NCBI RefSeq assembly: GCF_001567565.1
Contig: NZ_LSSW01000022.1
Coordinates: 310,001 to 374,000, forward strand
From: Ectopseudomonas composti
GTDB taxonomy: Bacteria > Pseudomonadota > Gammaproteobacteria > Pseudomonadales > Pseudomonadaceae
Reading direction: 5' to 3'
DNA length: 64,000 bases
The translations under genes were made by a program, and so were the position numbers. Under the pieces are notes generated by a model. It was given only the letters and a program-made list of their open reading frames with translations, was not told where the DNA came from and made no database searches. Below, one piece after another: positions 31,432-42,281 of this stretch. Each line of letters opens with the position of its first letter. Position 1 is the first letter of the stretch.

Positions 31432-32590
31432 CGGCAAATCCCAGGCTGCCTTGCTTGACCAGTTCCCACAGCAGGGTACGCCCCTCGTCGTCGGCCAGCC
31501 AGGCGCCGAGGTTTTCCACATGCAGCGCATCGGCGCTGCAGATCAGCTTCAGCAGCTCGCGCAGGCGGGCCGAAACCAGGCGGCTCTGGCCGCTGGCGAA
31601 CAGCACCAGATCTTCACCCACTTCCGACCAGGCCATGCGTGCGCTGGGGTTGCGGATAAGGATCGCGCCGTCTTCCAGGGCGCCGAGGAAGTCTTCTTCC
31701 TCGATTTCGATGCCGGCGACCAGCTCCGGGTATTTGGGCTCGGTCATGAACTGGCCGAACCAGGTCATCAGCAGGCGCTCATCGCTCATGTGCTCGTTGA
31801 GCAGGGTCTTGAGGCGCTCCAGGGCGTCGCGCTGAATCTGGTTGGGATCCTCGCTGGGCTGGATGTCGGCATCGCTGTAACGCTCTTCGTCGGGCAGGAA
31901 CTGGCCGAGAAAATCGGTGAAATGGGTCAGTACTTCAGCGGCGCTTGGCGCGCGGAAGCCCACGGAATAGGTCATGCAATCATCCTCAGCGGTGCCACAG
32001 TGGGCGAGGCATGGCGGCAGGTAGAGCATGTCGCCAGGTGCCAGCACCCATTCATCGGTTGGTTCGAATTGGGCCAGGATCTTCAGATCGGCGTGGGGGA
32101 GCAGCGGGCTGTCGGCATCGCACATCTGGCCAATCTGCCAGCGGCGATGGCCATGAGCCTGCAGCAGGAATACGTCGTAGTTGTCGAAATGCGGGCCAAC
32201 ACCGCCACCGGGAGCGGCGAAGCTGATCATCAGGTCGTCGATGCGCCACTTGGGCAGGAACTTGAAGTCTTCCAGCAGTTCAGCCACTTCCGGGACGAAC
32301 TGGTCGACGGCTTGCACCAGCAGCGTCCAGTCGCGCTCGGGCAGGTCCTGGAAGGTGTCTTCGTTGAACGGGCCGCGCTGCAGTTCCCAGGGGCGTTCGC
32401 CGTGCTCGATCACCAGGCGCGATTCGACTTCTTCTTCCAGGGCCAGGCCGGCCAGTTCGTCCGGGCTGATCGGGCTTTCGAAGTCAGTAATGGCCTGGTG
32501 CACCAGCAGCGGCTTCTTCTGCCAGTAGTCGCGCAGGAATTCACGGGCTGTGAGGCCACCCAGCAATTGCAGCGGAGTATCAGGATTCAT
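31424..32590 (-). CDS. roxA: Ribosomal protein uL16 arginine hydroxylase (RoxA/YcfD, JmjC-like cupin)
   Basis: 388 residues. A JmjC-type 2-oxoglutarate and Fe(II)-dependent oxygenase: the iron ligands are in GVGPHFDNYDVFLLQ (H-x-D) and the later His in CLAHCGTAEDD. A C-terminal winged-helix region follows, as in E. coli YcfD, which hydroxylates Arg81 of ribosomal protein L16. The start MNPDTPLQLLGGLTAREFL is family-typical. It heads an operon with the GNAT gene and two unknowns and follows the purB terminator. Confidence 0.9.
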   Translation of the reverse strand: MNPDTPLQLLGGLTAREFLRDYWQKKPLLVHQAITDFESPISPDELAGLALEEEVESRLVIEHGERPWELQRGPFNEDTFQDLPERDWTLLVQAVDQFVPEVAELLEDFKFLPKWRIDDLMISFAAPGGGVGPHFDNYDVFLLQAHGHRRWQIGQMCDADSPLLPHADLKILAQFEPTDEWVLAPGDMLYLPPCLAHCGTAEDDCMTYSVGFRAPSAAEVLTHFTDFLGQFLPDEERYSDADIQPSEDPNQIQRDALERLKTLLNEHMSDERLLMTWFGQFMTEPKYPELVAGIEIEEEDFLGALEDGAILIRNPSARMAWSEVGEDLVLFASGQSRLVSARLRELLKLICSADALHVENLGAWLADDEGRTLLWELVKQGSLGFADE

Positions 32591-32629
32591 CAGTAAGCCC
32601 TTGAAATAGATAAAAACCTTAAAACAAAA

Positions 32630-32650
32630 ACGCCCGGCTCAGCCGGGCGT
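32630..32650 (-). terminator. Rho-independent terminator of purB
   Basis: ACGCCCGGCT and AGCCGGGCGT form a 10-bp stem with a 1-base centre (in practice a small loop). On the minus strand it is followed by TTTTGTTTT. It lies 19 bases after the purB stop. Confidence 0.9.
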
Positions 32651-32668
32651 CCTCGAGGCTGGTGTCGC

Positions 32669-34123
<1,455 letters not shown>

Positions 34124-34189
34124 TCAGTTGCCGGGACGGCCTCTGACGAAAAGGGCGCATATCATACATGAAAACCAACGTTTGGCCGC

Positions 34190-35053
34190 CTATGCCCTGC
34201 GCCTTGCGACCGATAACAGACTGGCGGCAAAGATCAGCGCCGCACCGAGCAGCGACAGGGTATCTGGCGTCTCGCGCCAGAGCAGCCAGGCGATGAGGCC
34301 GGCGAAGACGATGGCCAGGTAGGCGACGGGGCCGATCAACCCGGGCGGCGCCAGGCCGTAGGCACGCGACATGATGATCTGGCTGGCGGTGGCCAGCAGG
34401 CCGATGCCAAGCAGCCAGCCAAGCTGATGAGCGTCCAGCGGCTGCCAGCTCCAGGTCAGCGGGATGGCGGAAAATAGCGCGCTGAACAGCGAGAAATAGA
34501 ACACGATGCGCGTGGCCGGCTCGCTGTCGCTCATTTCGCGGATGGAGACGAAGGCAAAGGCGGCCAGCAGGCTGGCTGCCAGGCCGATGAGTGCGGCTCC
34601 CTCGAAGAGCGCGGCACTGGGTTTGGCGACCAGCAGCACGCCGCACAGGCCGATCAGGCTGCTGACCAGCATGCGCCGGGTCAGCGGTTCCTTCAGCCAT
34701 AAGTGTGCGATCAGCGGGGTGAATACCGGCGCCGAGTAGGTGAACAGCATGGCATCGGCCAGTGGCAGGTGGGCAATGGCGTAGAAGAAGCAGTACATCG
34801 CCGCCAGGCCATAAGTGGTGCGCCACAGGTGTGATTTCAGGCGCGACGTGCGCAAGGGGCGAACGCCACGCACCAGCAGCAAGGGTAGGAAGAACAGCAC
34901 GCCGACCAGGTTGCGGAAGAACACCACCGACTCGTTGTTGACACTGGTGGATATCTCGCGGATGCCGACGCCGGTAAACGCGAACAGCAAAGCCGACAGC
35001 GCCAGCAGCAGGGCACCCTGGAGGGGTTTGACGCTGCGGCTGGCGGGTTCCAT
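34190..35053 (-). CDS. EamA-family (DMT) inner-membrane transporter
   Basis: 287 residues from MEPASRSVKPLQGALLLALS at 35053. Two repeats of about five helices each, ten hydrophobic segments in all, as in the drug/metabolite transporter superfamily. Motifs include FFRNLVGVLFFLPLL and LPLADAMLFTYSAPVFTPLIA in the first repeat, and GPVAYLAIVFAGLIAWLLW in the second. The substrate is unknown. It lies three bases after hflD and is probably in the nudJ-mnmA-hflD transcription unit. Confidence 0.88.
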   Translation of the reverse strand: MEPASRSVKPLQGALLLALSALLFAFTGVGIREISTSVNNESVVFFRNLVGVLFFLPLLLVRGVRPLRTSRLKSHLWRTTYGLAAMYCFFYAIAHLPLADAMLFTYSAPVFTPLIAHLWLKEPLTRRMLVSSLIGLCGVLLVAKPSAALFEGAALIGLAASLLAAFAFVSIREMSDSEPATRIVFYFSLFSALFSAIPLTWSWQPLDAHQLGWLLGIGLLATASQIIMSRAYGLAPPGLIGPVAYLAIVFAGLIAWLLWRETPDTLSLLGAALIFAASLLSVARRRA

Positions 35054-35055
35054 GG

Positions 35056-35676
35056 TCAGCTTCGCGTCAGCTCGTAGAGTTCTTTGAGCAACTTGCTGCG
35101 GCTGAACACCAGTTGCCAGCGATGGCCACCGAGCTGGCGCCACAGGCGCGCCGAGCGGATGCCGGCGAGCAGCAGGGCACGGATCTTCGCGGCATTGTTC
35201 GGCTGTTGCAGGAAGCGCATGTCGCCATGCACCTGAATGCGCTGGCGGAAGGTGCTGATGGTGTCCTGATACAGGCCGCCGCAGGCGGCGATGACGTTGT
35301 CATGGACCAGGCCGAAATGCTCGACCTGCTGCTGGATCTGGTCGAGGCGGCTGCCCATCACCTGCAGCATGTCGTCGCGCTTGTCCAGTTGCCGCTCCAG
35401 GCCGATCATCGCCAGCGAATAACGCAGTGGCTCGCGTTGCAGGGCCGAGGGGTTGCGCTCCAGTGAGCTGATCAGCGCGCGGTAGCCGTCACGCAGATTG
35501 AGGTCGTCGCCGCCGTATACATCCAGCGTGCTTTTCGGGTCGCGCACCAGCAGGCTGCCGAGCATGCAGCCCATCGAGGCTTCGCTGATCTGGCCGGTGC
35601 GGGCGATCTTGTCTGCCAACGAGGCGGCTTCGAAGACGGCGCCAAGTGCGACCAGTTGCTCCTGTGTCGGGCTCAT
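35056..35676 (-). CDS. hflD: HflD, high-frequency-lysogenisation protein homologue
   Basis: 206 residues, all-helical, from [18 protein letters not shown] at 35676, which overlaps the mnmA stop by four bases. HflD of E. coli is a peripheral inner-membrane protein that binds phage lambda CII; its housekeeping role is not known. The conservation of the mnmA-hflD-purB neighbourhood across gamma-proteobacteria is the main support, with the family segments [12 protein letters not shown] and [21 protein letters not shown]. Confidence 0.93.
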   Translation of the reverse strand: MSPTQEQLVALGAVFEAASLADKIARTGQISEASMGCMLGSLLVRDPKSTLDVYGGDDLNLRDGYRALISSLERNPSALQREPLRYSLAMIGLERQLDKRDDMLQVMGSRLDQIQQQVEHFGLVHDNVIAACGGLYQDTISTFRQRIQVHGDMRFLQQPNNAAKIRALLLAGIRSARLWRQLGGHRWQLVFSRSKLLKELYELTRS

Positions 35677-36785
35677 TGGGCATCCTCGTACCAGGCCTCG
35701 GCGGTTTCGATAACACCACCACCCAGGCACACTTCACCGTCGTAGAACACCACCGACTGGCCGGGAGTGACGGCGCGCTGCGGCTCGTCGAACACGGCGC
35801 GGTAGCCGTTCTCGGTCTTCTCCAGGGTGCAGTGCTGGTCGCTCTGACGGTAGCGCACCTTGGCGCTCAGGCGCCGCGGGGCGCTCAGGTCCAACGGGTT
35901 GACCCAGTAGATGTCCGAGGCGAGCAGGGCGCGGGAGAACAGCCAGGGGTGTTCGTTGCCCTGACCGACGATCAGCACATTGCGCGTCAGGTCCTTGCGC
36001 AGCACGTACCAGGGATCATCGCTGGCGTCCTTGAGGCCGCCGATACCCAGCCCCTGGCGCTGGCCGATGGTGTGGTACATCAGGCCATGATGACGGCCGA
36101 TGACCTGGCCTTCAGTGGTTTCGATGTCGCCCGGCTGAGCCGGCAGGTACTGCTTGAGAAAGTCGCTGAAGCGGCGTTCGCCAATGAAGCAGATGCCGGT
36201 CGAGTCCTTTTTCTTTGCGGTGGCCAGCTCGTATTTCTCGGCAATGGCGCGCACCTGTGGTTTTTCCAGTTCGCCGACCGGGAACAGGGTCTTGGCGATC
36301 TGCTCGCCGCCGACGGCGTGCAGGAAATAGCTCTGGTCCTTGTTCGGGTCCAGGCCCTTGAGCAGCTCGGTACGACCGTCGATGTCACGGCGACGCACGT
36401 AGTGACCGGTGGCGATCAGGTCGGCGCCGAGCGACAGGGCATAGTCGAGAAAGGCTTTGAACTTGATTTCACGGTTGCACAGGATGTCCGGGTTCGGCGT
36501 GCGTCCGGCCTTGTACTCGGCGAGGAAGTGCTCGAACACGTTGTCCCAGTACTCTGCCGCGAAATTGGCGGTGTGCAGCTTGATGCCGATGCGATCGCAT
36601 ACGGCCTGGGCGTCGGCCAGGTCATCCATGGCGGTGCAGTACTCGGTACCGTCGTCTTCGTCCCAGTTCTTCATGAACAGGCCTTCGACCTGGTAGCCCT
36701 GTTCCATCAGCAGCAGGGCGGAAACGGACGAGTCGACGCCGCCGGACATGCCGACGATCACGCGTTGGGTGCTAGGTGCTTGCAT
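35673..36785 (-). CDS. mnmA: tRNA-specific 2-thiouridylase MnmA
   Basis: 370 residues. It puts sulfur on U34 of tRNA-Lys, -Glu and -Gln. The PP-loop ATP site is [16 protein letters not shown]. The two catalytic cysteines lie in [13 protein letters not shown] and [13 protein letters not shown]. Its sulfur donors include the TusBCDE relay, whose genes occur later in the window (57487-58870). Confidence 0.97.
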   Translation of the reverse strand: MQAPSTQRVIVGMSGGVDSSVSALLLMEQGYQVEGLFMKNWDEDDGTEYCTAMDDLADAQAVCDRIGIKLHTANFAAEYWDNVFEHFLAEYKAGRTPNPDILCNREIKFKAFLDYALSLGADLIATGHYVRRRDIDGRTELLKGLDPNKDQSYFLHAVGGEQIAKTLFPVGELEKPQVRAIAEKYELATAKKKDSTGICFIGERRFSDFLKQYLPAQPGDIETTEGQVIGRHHGLMYHTIGQRQGLGIGGLKDASDDPWYVLRKDLTRNVLIVGQGNEHPWLFSRALLASDIYWVNPLDLSAPRRLSAKVRYRQSDQHCTLEKTENGYRAVFDEPQRAVTPGQSVVFYDGEVCLGGGVIETAEAWYEDAQ

Positions 36786-36903
36786 GGGAATCTGCGAGTG
36801 AAGCCTGAAAAGCCGTCGAGTTTACCAGAAAGCCGGGGTCCGTCGCCGGGATGAAAACCCGCGCGGCGTGGCAAGGCGTTTCCGGGTTGCCGATGGGTAG
36901 CGC

Positions 36904-37344
36904 TCAGTCACGTAGCAACTGAAGCGGCCCGCTGATGCCGGCCAGGTAGTCATCTACGCACTGCAACACCAACTCGCTACGCCAGCGCTCGGGTTGGGCG
37001 GCCAGCTCGTCGCGGGTCAGCCAGGTGATGCCACTGATATCGCTGTCCAGCTCGCGCTCCGGGTCGTGATGCACGGGACGGGCGATGAAGCAGACGCGCT
37101 GATAGGTCACGCCATTGCTCGGTGCGGTATAGAGATAGATGCCGAGCAGGGCGGTGAGCTCCACCTCCCAGCCGGTTTCCTCGAGCGTTTCGCGCAGCGC
37201 GGCTTCGCGCAGCGATTCATTGGCTTCCAGGTGTCCGGCCGGCTGGTTGAGCACCATGCGGCCGGCCTTGAGCTCTTCGACGAAGAGAAAGCGGCCCTGG
37301 TCTTCGATCACCGTGGCGACGGTGATGTGGGGTTGCCACTGCAT
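36904..37344 (-). CDS. nudJ: NUDIX hydrolase, NudJ-like phosphatase
   Basis: 146 residues from MQWQPHITVATVIEDQGRF at 37344. The NUDIX box is complete: GHLEANESLREAALRETLEETG. E. coli NudJ, encoded next to mnmA, removes phosphate from HMP-pyrophosphate and nucleotides; the same neighbourhood here supports the name. The exact substrate is inferred. A 118-base gap separates it from mnmA. Confidence 0.88.
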   Translation of the reverse strand: MQWQPHITVATVIEDQGRFLFVEELKAGRMVLNQPAGHLEANESLREAALRETLEETGWEVELTALLGIYLYTAPSNGVTYQRVCFIARPVHHDPERELDSDISGITWLTRDELAAQPERWRSELVLQCVDDYLAGISGPLQLLRD

Positions 37345-37423
37345 GTGGGTTGCTCCAGAAAAACAATCATGTTGCAGGATTGTGTAGGCGCGGGCGCTGC
37401 TTGCGAAAGCGCCGCCCCCACAA

Positions 37424-37456
37424 ACAACAACCCCGGCATAAAGCCGGGGTTGTTGT
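37424..37456. terminator. Strong terminator hairpin after idh
   Basis: ACAACAACCCCGGC and GCCGGGGTTGTTGT form a perfect 14-bp stem with a 5-base loop (ATAAA). It stands 15 bases after the idh stop and 80 bases upstream of the nudJ start. The flanking runs are mixed T/G rather than pure T, but the stem is long. Confidence 0.85.
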
Positions 37457-37471
37457 TGCACCTAGGCCTTA

Positions 37472-39700
37472 TCAGGCATTGAGTGCGTTCAGAGCGGCGT
37501 TGAAGGTGGCGCTCGGGCGCATCACCTTGCTGGTCAGCTCAGGGTTGGAGCGGTAGTAGCCACCGATTTCCGCCGGCTTGCCTTGTACGGCAGCCAGTTC
37601 GCCAACGATGGTCGCTTCCTGCTCGGTCAATTGCTTGGCCAGCGGGGCGAAGTGAGCTTTCAGCTCGGCGTCGTCATTCTGCTCGGCCAGGGCTTGCGCC
37701 CAGTACATGGCCAGGTAGAAGTGGCTGCCGCGGTTGTCGATCTCGCCGACTTTGCGCGCCGGGGACTTGTTGTTGTCCAGCAGCTTGCCAGTGGCCTGGT
37801 CCAGGGTCTTGCCCAGCACCTTGGCCTTGGCGTTGTTGGTCTTGATGCCGGTTTCTTCCAGCGATACGGCCAGGGCCAGGAACTCGCCCAGGGAATCCCA
37901 GCGCAGGTAGTTCTCTTCGACCAGCTGTTGTACGTGCTTGGGAGCCGAGCCGCCGGCGCCAGTTTCGTACATGCCGCCGCCCGCCATCAGCGGAACGATG
38001 GACAGCATCTTGGCCGAGGTGCCCAGTTCCATGATCGGGAACAGGTCAGTCAGGTAGTCGCGCAGAACGTTGCCGGTCACCGAGATGGTGTCCTGGCCGC
38101 GAATCATGCGCTCCATGGATACGCGGATGGCTTCGTTGTAGCCCATCATGCGGATGTCCAGGCCGGTCAGGTCGTGGTCCTTGAGGTACAGCTCGACCTT
38201 CTTCTGCAGTTCGCGGTCGTGAGCGCGCTCAGGGTCCAGCCAGAAGATGGCCGGGGTTTCGGACTGACGGGCGCGGGTGACGGCCAGCTTGACCCAGTCG
38301 CGGATGGGGGCGTCTTTGGTCTGGCAGGCGCGCCAGATGTCACCGGCTTCGACTTCGTGCTGCATCAGCACGGTGCCGTCGGCTGCCACGACGCGCATGG
38401 TGCCGTCAGCGGTCATTTCGAAGGTCTTGTCGTGGGAGCCGTACTCTTCGGCTTTCTGCGCCATCAGGCCAACGTTCGGCACGGTGCCCATGGTGGTCGG
38501 GTCGAACGCGCCGTTGGTTTTGCAGAAGTTGATCATTTCCTGATAGATGCGAGCGTAGGTGCTCTCAGGCATGACGGCCTTGGTGTCTTTCTGCTTGCCG
38601 TCCTTGCCCCACATCTGACCGGAGTTGCGGATCATCGCCGGCATCGAGGCGTCGACGATGACGTCGCTCGGGATGTGCAGGTTGGTGATGCCCTTGACCG
38701 AGTCGACCATGGCCATTTCCGGGCGATGGGCGTAAACCTCGTGGATGTCGTGGAGGATTTCTTCCTGCTGCGAGGCCGGCAGCGACTTGATCTTGTCGTA
38801 GACGCTGCTGATGCCGTTGTTCGGGTTGACGCCCAGTTCCTTGAACAGCTCGCCGTACTTGTCGAACACGTCCTTGTAGTAAACGCTGACGGCGTGGCCG
38901 AAGACGATCGGGTGGGAGACCTTCATCATGGTCGCCTTGACGTGCAGGGACCACATCACGCCGGTGTCCTTGCAGTCCTGCAGGGTCTTCTCGAAGAAGG
39001 CACGCAGTTTGTTGCAGCTCATGAACATGCTGTCGAAGACTTCGCCTTCCTGCAGGGCGAGTTGCTTCTTGACTTCGACCTTGCCGTCCTTGCCGACGAA
39101 CTCGATGCGCACGTCACCGGCCTTGGCCATGGTGATCGATTGCTCGCTGGAGAAGAAGTCGCCGCCGCGCATGTAGTCGGCGTGGGATTGGGAAGCCATG
39201 CTCCACTTGCCCATGCTGTGCGGGTGCTTGCGGGCGTAGGCCTTGACCGCGGCCGGGGCGCGACGGTCGGAGTTGCCTTCGCGCAGAACCGGGTTCACGG
39301 CGCTACCGAGGATCTTGGCGTAGCGGGCGCGAACTTCCTTGTCTTCTTCGCTCTGCGGGTCTTCCGGGAAGTTGGGGATGCCGTAGCCCTGAGCTTGCAG
39401 CTCGGCGATGGCGGCCTTGAGCTGAGGAACGGAAGCGCTGATGTTCGGCAGCTTGATGATGTTGGCATCGGCCTGCAGGGTCAGCTCGGCCAGTTTGGCC
39501 AAGTCGTCATCGATGCGCTTGTCAGCGTCGAGGCGGTCGGCAAAGCTTGCCAGGATCCGTCCAGCAAGAGAGATGTCGCGGGTTTCAACGGAGATGTCAG
39601 CCGAGGCGGCAAAGGCTTCCACGATGGGCAGAAGCGAATAAGTGGCAAGGGCCGGGGCTTCGTCGGTGAAGGTGTAGATGATCTTCGAAGGGGTGGACAT
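37472..39700 (-). CDS. idh: Isocitrate dehydrogenase (NADP), monomeric type
   Basis: 742 residues, the length of monomeric IDH (IDH-II), unrelated in fold arrangement to the dimeric enzyme encoded by the divergent neighbour. It oxidises isocitrate to 2-oxoglutarate with NADP. Family segments: [19 protein letters not shown], the [19 protein letters not shown] region with the substrate-binding serine, and [17 protein letters not shown]. The two isoenzymes compete with AceA for isocitrate; all three genes lie within 14 kb. Confidence 0.97.
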   Translation of the reverse strand: MSTPSKIIYTFTDEAPALATYSLLPIVEAFAASADISVETRDISLAGRILASFADRLDADKRIDDDLAKLAELTLQADANIIKLPNISASVPQLKAAIAELQAQGYGIPNFPEDPQSEEDKEVRARYAKILGSAVNPVLREGNSDRRAPAAVKAYARKHPHSMGKWSMASQSHADYMRGGDFFSSEQSITMAKAGDVRIEFVGKDGKVEVKKQLALQEGEVFDSMFMSCNKLRAFFEKTLQDCKDTGVMWSLHVKATMMKVSHPIVFGHAVSVYYKDVFDKYGELFKELGVNPNNGISSVYDKIKSLPASQQEEILHDIHEVYAHRPEMAMVDSVKGITNLHIPSDVIVDASMPAMIRNSGQMWGKDGKQKDTKAVMPESTYARIYQEMINFCKTNGAFDPTTMGTVPNVGLMAQKAEEYGSHDKTFEMTADGTMRVVAADGTVLMQHEVEAGDIWRACQTKDAPIRDWVKLAVTRARQSETPAIFWLDPERAHDRELQKKVELYLKDHDLTGLDIRMMGYNEAIRVSMERMIRGQDTISVTGNVLRDYLTDLFPIMELGTSAKMLSIVPLMAGGGMYETGAGGSAPKHVQQLVEENYLRWDSLGEFLALAVSLEETGIKTNNAKAKVLGKTLDQATGKLLDNNKSPARKVGEIDNRGSHFYLAMYWAQALAEQNDDAELKAHFAPLAKQLTEQEATIVGELAAVQGKPAEIGGYYRSNPELTSKVMRPSATFNAALNALNA

Positions 39701-40056
39701 TTAGCGTTAACTCTCTTCTTTGCTGAGCGCGCATAGAAACTCGACCTGCGCGTGTGGCGCGAACTCCAGGATGGTGGAGCCGGTCGAGGACTCGCCGCGG
39801 TGATGTTGGATGCACCCGTAGAGTGTCGAACGTTTCGAACCGACGGACGATGGTGTTTCACCGCCGGCTTCAAGAGGCTGCTATCCGGTTCCGGACAGGC
39901 CGCCCCTTATGACTCGTTAGTCACCTAAGCAGTATATCACTGCGACGCCTCGTCGCAGAATGCCCAGTTGAATAAGACCTTTGCACATGTGTCTGAGGTT
40001 GGAGGTTTGCGCTACTCTCGGGAGTGCACTGTCTAACCACAAGATGGAGTCCAGCA
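39701..40056. other. Divergent idh/icd promoter region
   Basis: 356 bases without a gene. The idh side has an extended -10 promoter and an inverted repeat (listed separately) and a leader of about 220 bases. A further inverted repeat, TGACT/AGTCA with a 4-base spacer, is at 39910-39923. On the icd side an 8-bp palindrome CACATGTG lies at 39984-39991; I could not place icd promoter boxes with confidence. Confidence 0.7.
39931..39957 (-). promoter_or_regulatory. Candidate idh promoter with overlapping inverted repeat
   Basis: On the minus strand TGATATACT (39931-39939) is an extended -10 element (TGnTATACT). Directly upstream, TGCGACG and CGTCGCA around CCT form a perfect 7-bp inverted repeat at 39941-39957, in the spacer where a repressor would block RNA polymerase. 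The -35 region is poor, which fits an extended -10 promoter. Confidence 0.5.
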
Positions 40057-41313
40057 ATGGGATACCAAAAGATCCAGGTGCCAGCCAGCGGTGACAAAAT
40101 CACCGTCAATGCCGATATGTCGCTGAACGTTCCAGACAATCCGGTCATCCCGTTCATCGAGGGTGACGGTATCGGTGCCGATATCTCCCCGGTGATGATC
40201 AAGGTGGTCGATGCCGCGGTGGAGAAGGCCTATGGTGGCGCCCGCAAGATTTCCTGGATGGAGGTTTATGCCGGCGAGAAAGCCACCCAGGTTTACGATC
40301 AGGACACCTGGTTGCCGAAGGAAACCCTTGAGGCCGTGCGTGATTGCGTCGTCTCGATCAAGGGGCCGCTGACCACGCCCGTGGGTGGTGGCATCCGCTC
40401 GCTCAACGTGGCCCTGCGCCAGGAGCTCGACCTTTATGTGTGCCTGCGCCCGGTACGCTGGTTCGAAGGTGTGCCGAGCCCGGTGAAGAAGCCGGGTGAC
40501 GTCGACATGGTGATCTTCCGCGAGAACTCCGAAGACATTTATGCGGGTGTCGAGTGGAAAGCTGGCAGCCCCGAGGCCGAGAAAGTCATCAAATTCCTCA
40601 CCGAGGAAATGGGCGTCAAGAAGATTCGCTTCACGGACATGTGCGGTATTGGCATCAAGCCGGTTTCCGAGGCGGGCACCAAGCGTCTGGTACGCAAGGC
40701 GTTGCAGTACGCCGTGGACAATGACCGCAGCTCGGTGACCTTGGTCCATAAAGGCAACATCATGAAGTTCACCGAGGGTGCCTTCAAGGAGTGGGGGTAC
40801 GAGATTGCTCGTGAGGAATTCGCGGCCGAGCTGCTCGATGGAGGCCCGTGGATGCAATTCAAGAATCCGCGCACTGGCAAGAATATCCTGGTCAAGGACG
40901 TGATCGCCGACGCCATGCTGCAGCAGATCCTGTTGCGCCCGGCCGAATATGACGTGATCGCCACGCTCAACCTCAATGGCGACTATCTGTCCGACGCCCT
41001 GGCAGCCGAAGTCGGTGGCATTGGCATCGCGCCCGGCGCCAACCTGTCCGACACCGTGGCAATGTTCGAGGCAACTCATGGTACGGCGCCGAAATACGCC
41101 GGTCAGGACAAGGTCAATCCAGGCTCGGTCATTCTCTCGGCGGAGATGATGCTGCGTCACATGGGGTGGGCCGAGGCTGCGGACCTGATCATCAAGGGCA
41201 CCAACGGCGCTATTGCGGCCAAGACCGTGACCTATGACTTCGAGCGCTTGATGGAGGGGGCGAAGTTGCTGTCCTGCTCCGAATTCGGCGATGCGATGAT
41301 CAGCCACATGTGA
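40057..41313 (+). CDS. icd: Isocitrate dehydrogenase (NADP), dimeric type
   Basis: 418 residues from [18 protein letters not shown] at 40057; the longer frame adds 11 unsupported residues. The typical TCA-cycle enzyme. The substrate loop [13 protein letters not shown] contains the serine that AceK phosphorylates in E. coli to divert carbon to the glyoxylate shunt; the metal and substrate segments [11 protein letters not shown] and [14 protein letters not shown] are intact. It is divergent from idh, and a terminator follows 27 bases after the stop. Confidence 0.97.
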   Translation: MGYQKIQVPASGDKITVNADMSLNVPDNPVIPFIEGDGIGADISPVMIKVVDAAVEKAYGGARKISWMEVYAGEKATQVYDQDTWLPKETLEAVRDCVVSIKGPLTTPVGGGIRSLNVALRQELDLYVCLRPVRWFEGVPSPVKKPGDVDMVIFRENSEDIYAGVEWKAGSPEAEKVIKFLTEEMGVKKIRFTDMCGIGIKPVSEAGTKRLVRKALQYAVDNDRSSVTLVHKGNIMKFTEGAFKEWGYEIAREEFAAELLDGGPWMQFKNPRTGKNILVKDVIADAMLQQILLRPAEYDVIATLNLNGDYLSDALAAEVGGIGIAPGANLSDTVAMFEATHGTAPKYAGQDKVNPGSVILSAEMMLRHMGWAEAADLIIKGTNGAIAAKTVTYDFERLMEGAKLLSCSEFGDAMISHM

Positions 41314-41340
41314 TCAGTTGACCGATCGTCAGCATGAAAA

Positions 41341-41366
41341 AAAGGCCGGTCATATGACCGGCCTTT
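41341..41366. terminator. Bidirectional terminator between icd and cspD
   Basis: AAAGGCCGGTCAT and ATGACCGGCCTTT make a near-continuous palindrome with A residues before and T residues after, so it can serve both convergent genes. Confidence 0.92.
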
Positions 41367-41388
41367 TCGTGGCGATTTGCCAGGATGC

Positions 41389-41658
41389 TCAGACTTCGAC
41401 AGTGCTCGCGATGCTCTGCGCCTGGGGTACGGCCACTGGGGCGTCCTGATTGGCGGTAACCGCACTGATATTGACGGCATGCAGGCCTTTGGGGCCTTGC
41501 ACGATCTCGAAGCGGACCGGCTGGCCGGCCTTGAGCGTTTTATAACCTTCCATCTGGATGGCCGAGTAGTGGGCGAACAGGTCCTCATCTCGGCCATCGG
41601 CCAGGATGAATCCATAGCCTTTGGCGTTGTTGAACCACTTGACCTTACCGCTGAGCAT
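41389..41658 (-). CDS. cspD: Cold-shock-domain protein CspD
   Basis: 89 residues from [18 protein letters not shown] at 41658. The RNA-binding motifs KGYGFI and EDLFAHYS are intact; the 20-residue C-terminal tail beyond the cold-shock domain is the mark of CspD. In E. coli CspD inhibits replication in stationary phase and is likewise divergent from clpSA. The leader contains ACTCCA/TGGAGT, a small hairpin at 41680-41695. Confidence 0.92.
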   Translation of the reverse strand: MLSGKVKWFNNAKGYGFILADGRDEDLFAHYSAIQMEGYKTLKAGQPVRFEIVQGPKGLHAVNISAVTANQDAPVAVPQAQSIASTVEV

Positions 41659-41889
41659 GCTGATATCCCTCTGCAAAGAACTCCATCTCTGGAGTATCAT
41701 CCACTTCGATTCCACGCATTTACCGACCAGGCTGGGCGAAGGCGTGGAATCCCTGATACCCGCTTATGGGTATTCATTTGTTGTAACACCCTTTTGCCGT
41801 TAGTCAAGGCTATACGGCGGATGGCTGAGAACTCAGTCAAACTCCCTCTAGCATCCCCGTTCGCCCGGCCCTGAACCTCTGATTTCAGC

Positions 41890-42252
41890 ATGCATGCAAG
41901 CAGCCAGATTCGACTAACATTCAATCAGGATCACCCGGCAGAGCATGAGGATGACTCCTCTGGTATTGCTGTTCAGGAATCCAAGCCAGCATTGCAGGCA
42001 CCACCGATGTACAAGGTGGTCCTATTCAATGACGACTACACACCGATGGATTTCGTCGTCGAAGTGCTTGAAACGTTTTTCGGCATGAATCGGGAGCTGG
42101 CGACCAAGATCATGCTCGCCGTCCATACAGAGGGGCGTGCGGTGTGTGGTGTGTACACTCGCGATATTGCGGAGACCAAGGCGATGCAGGTCAATCAGTA
42201 CGCGCGAGAAAGCCAGCATCCGCTACTCTGTGAAATAGAGAAGGACGGTTAA
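41890..42252 (+). CDS. clpS: ClpS adaptor for N-degron substrates
   Basis: 120 residues. ClpS recognises proteins with N-terminal Leu, Phe, Trp or Tyr and hands them to ClpAP. The binding fold is seen in [21 protein letters not shown] and in [20 protein letters not shown]. The extended N-terminus of about 35 residues is the part that engages ClpA. clpA follows after 29 bases. Bpt and Aat, which create such N-termini, are encoded 2.5-4 kb downstream. Confidence 0.96.
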   Translation: MHASSQIRLTFNQDHPAEHEDDSSGIAVQESKPALQAPPMYKVVLFNDDYTPMDFVVEVLETFFGMNRELATKIMLAVHTEGRAVCGVYTRDIAETKAMQVNQYARESQHPLLCEIEKDG

Positions 42253-42281
42253 CGCCGGCCACTTGGGTATGAGGTGAAGCT

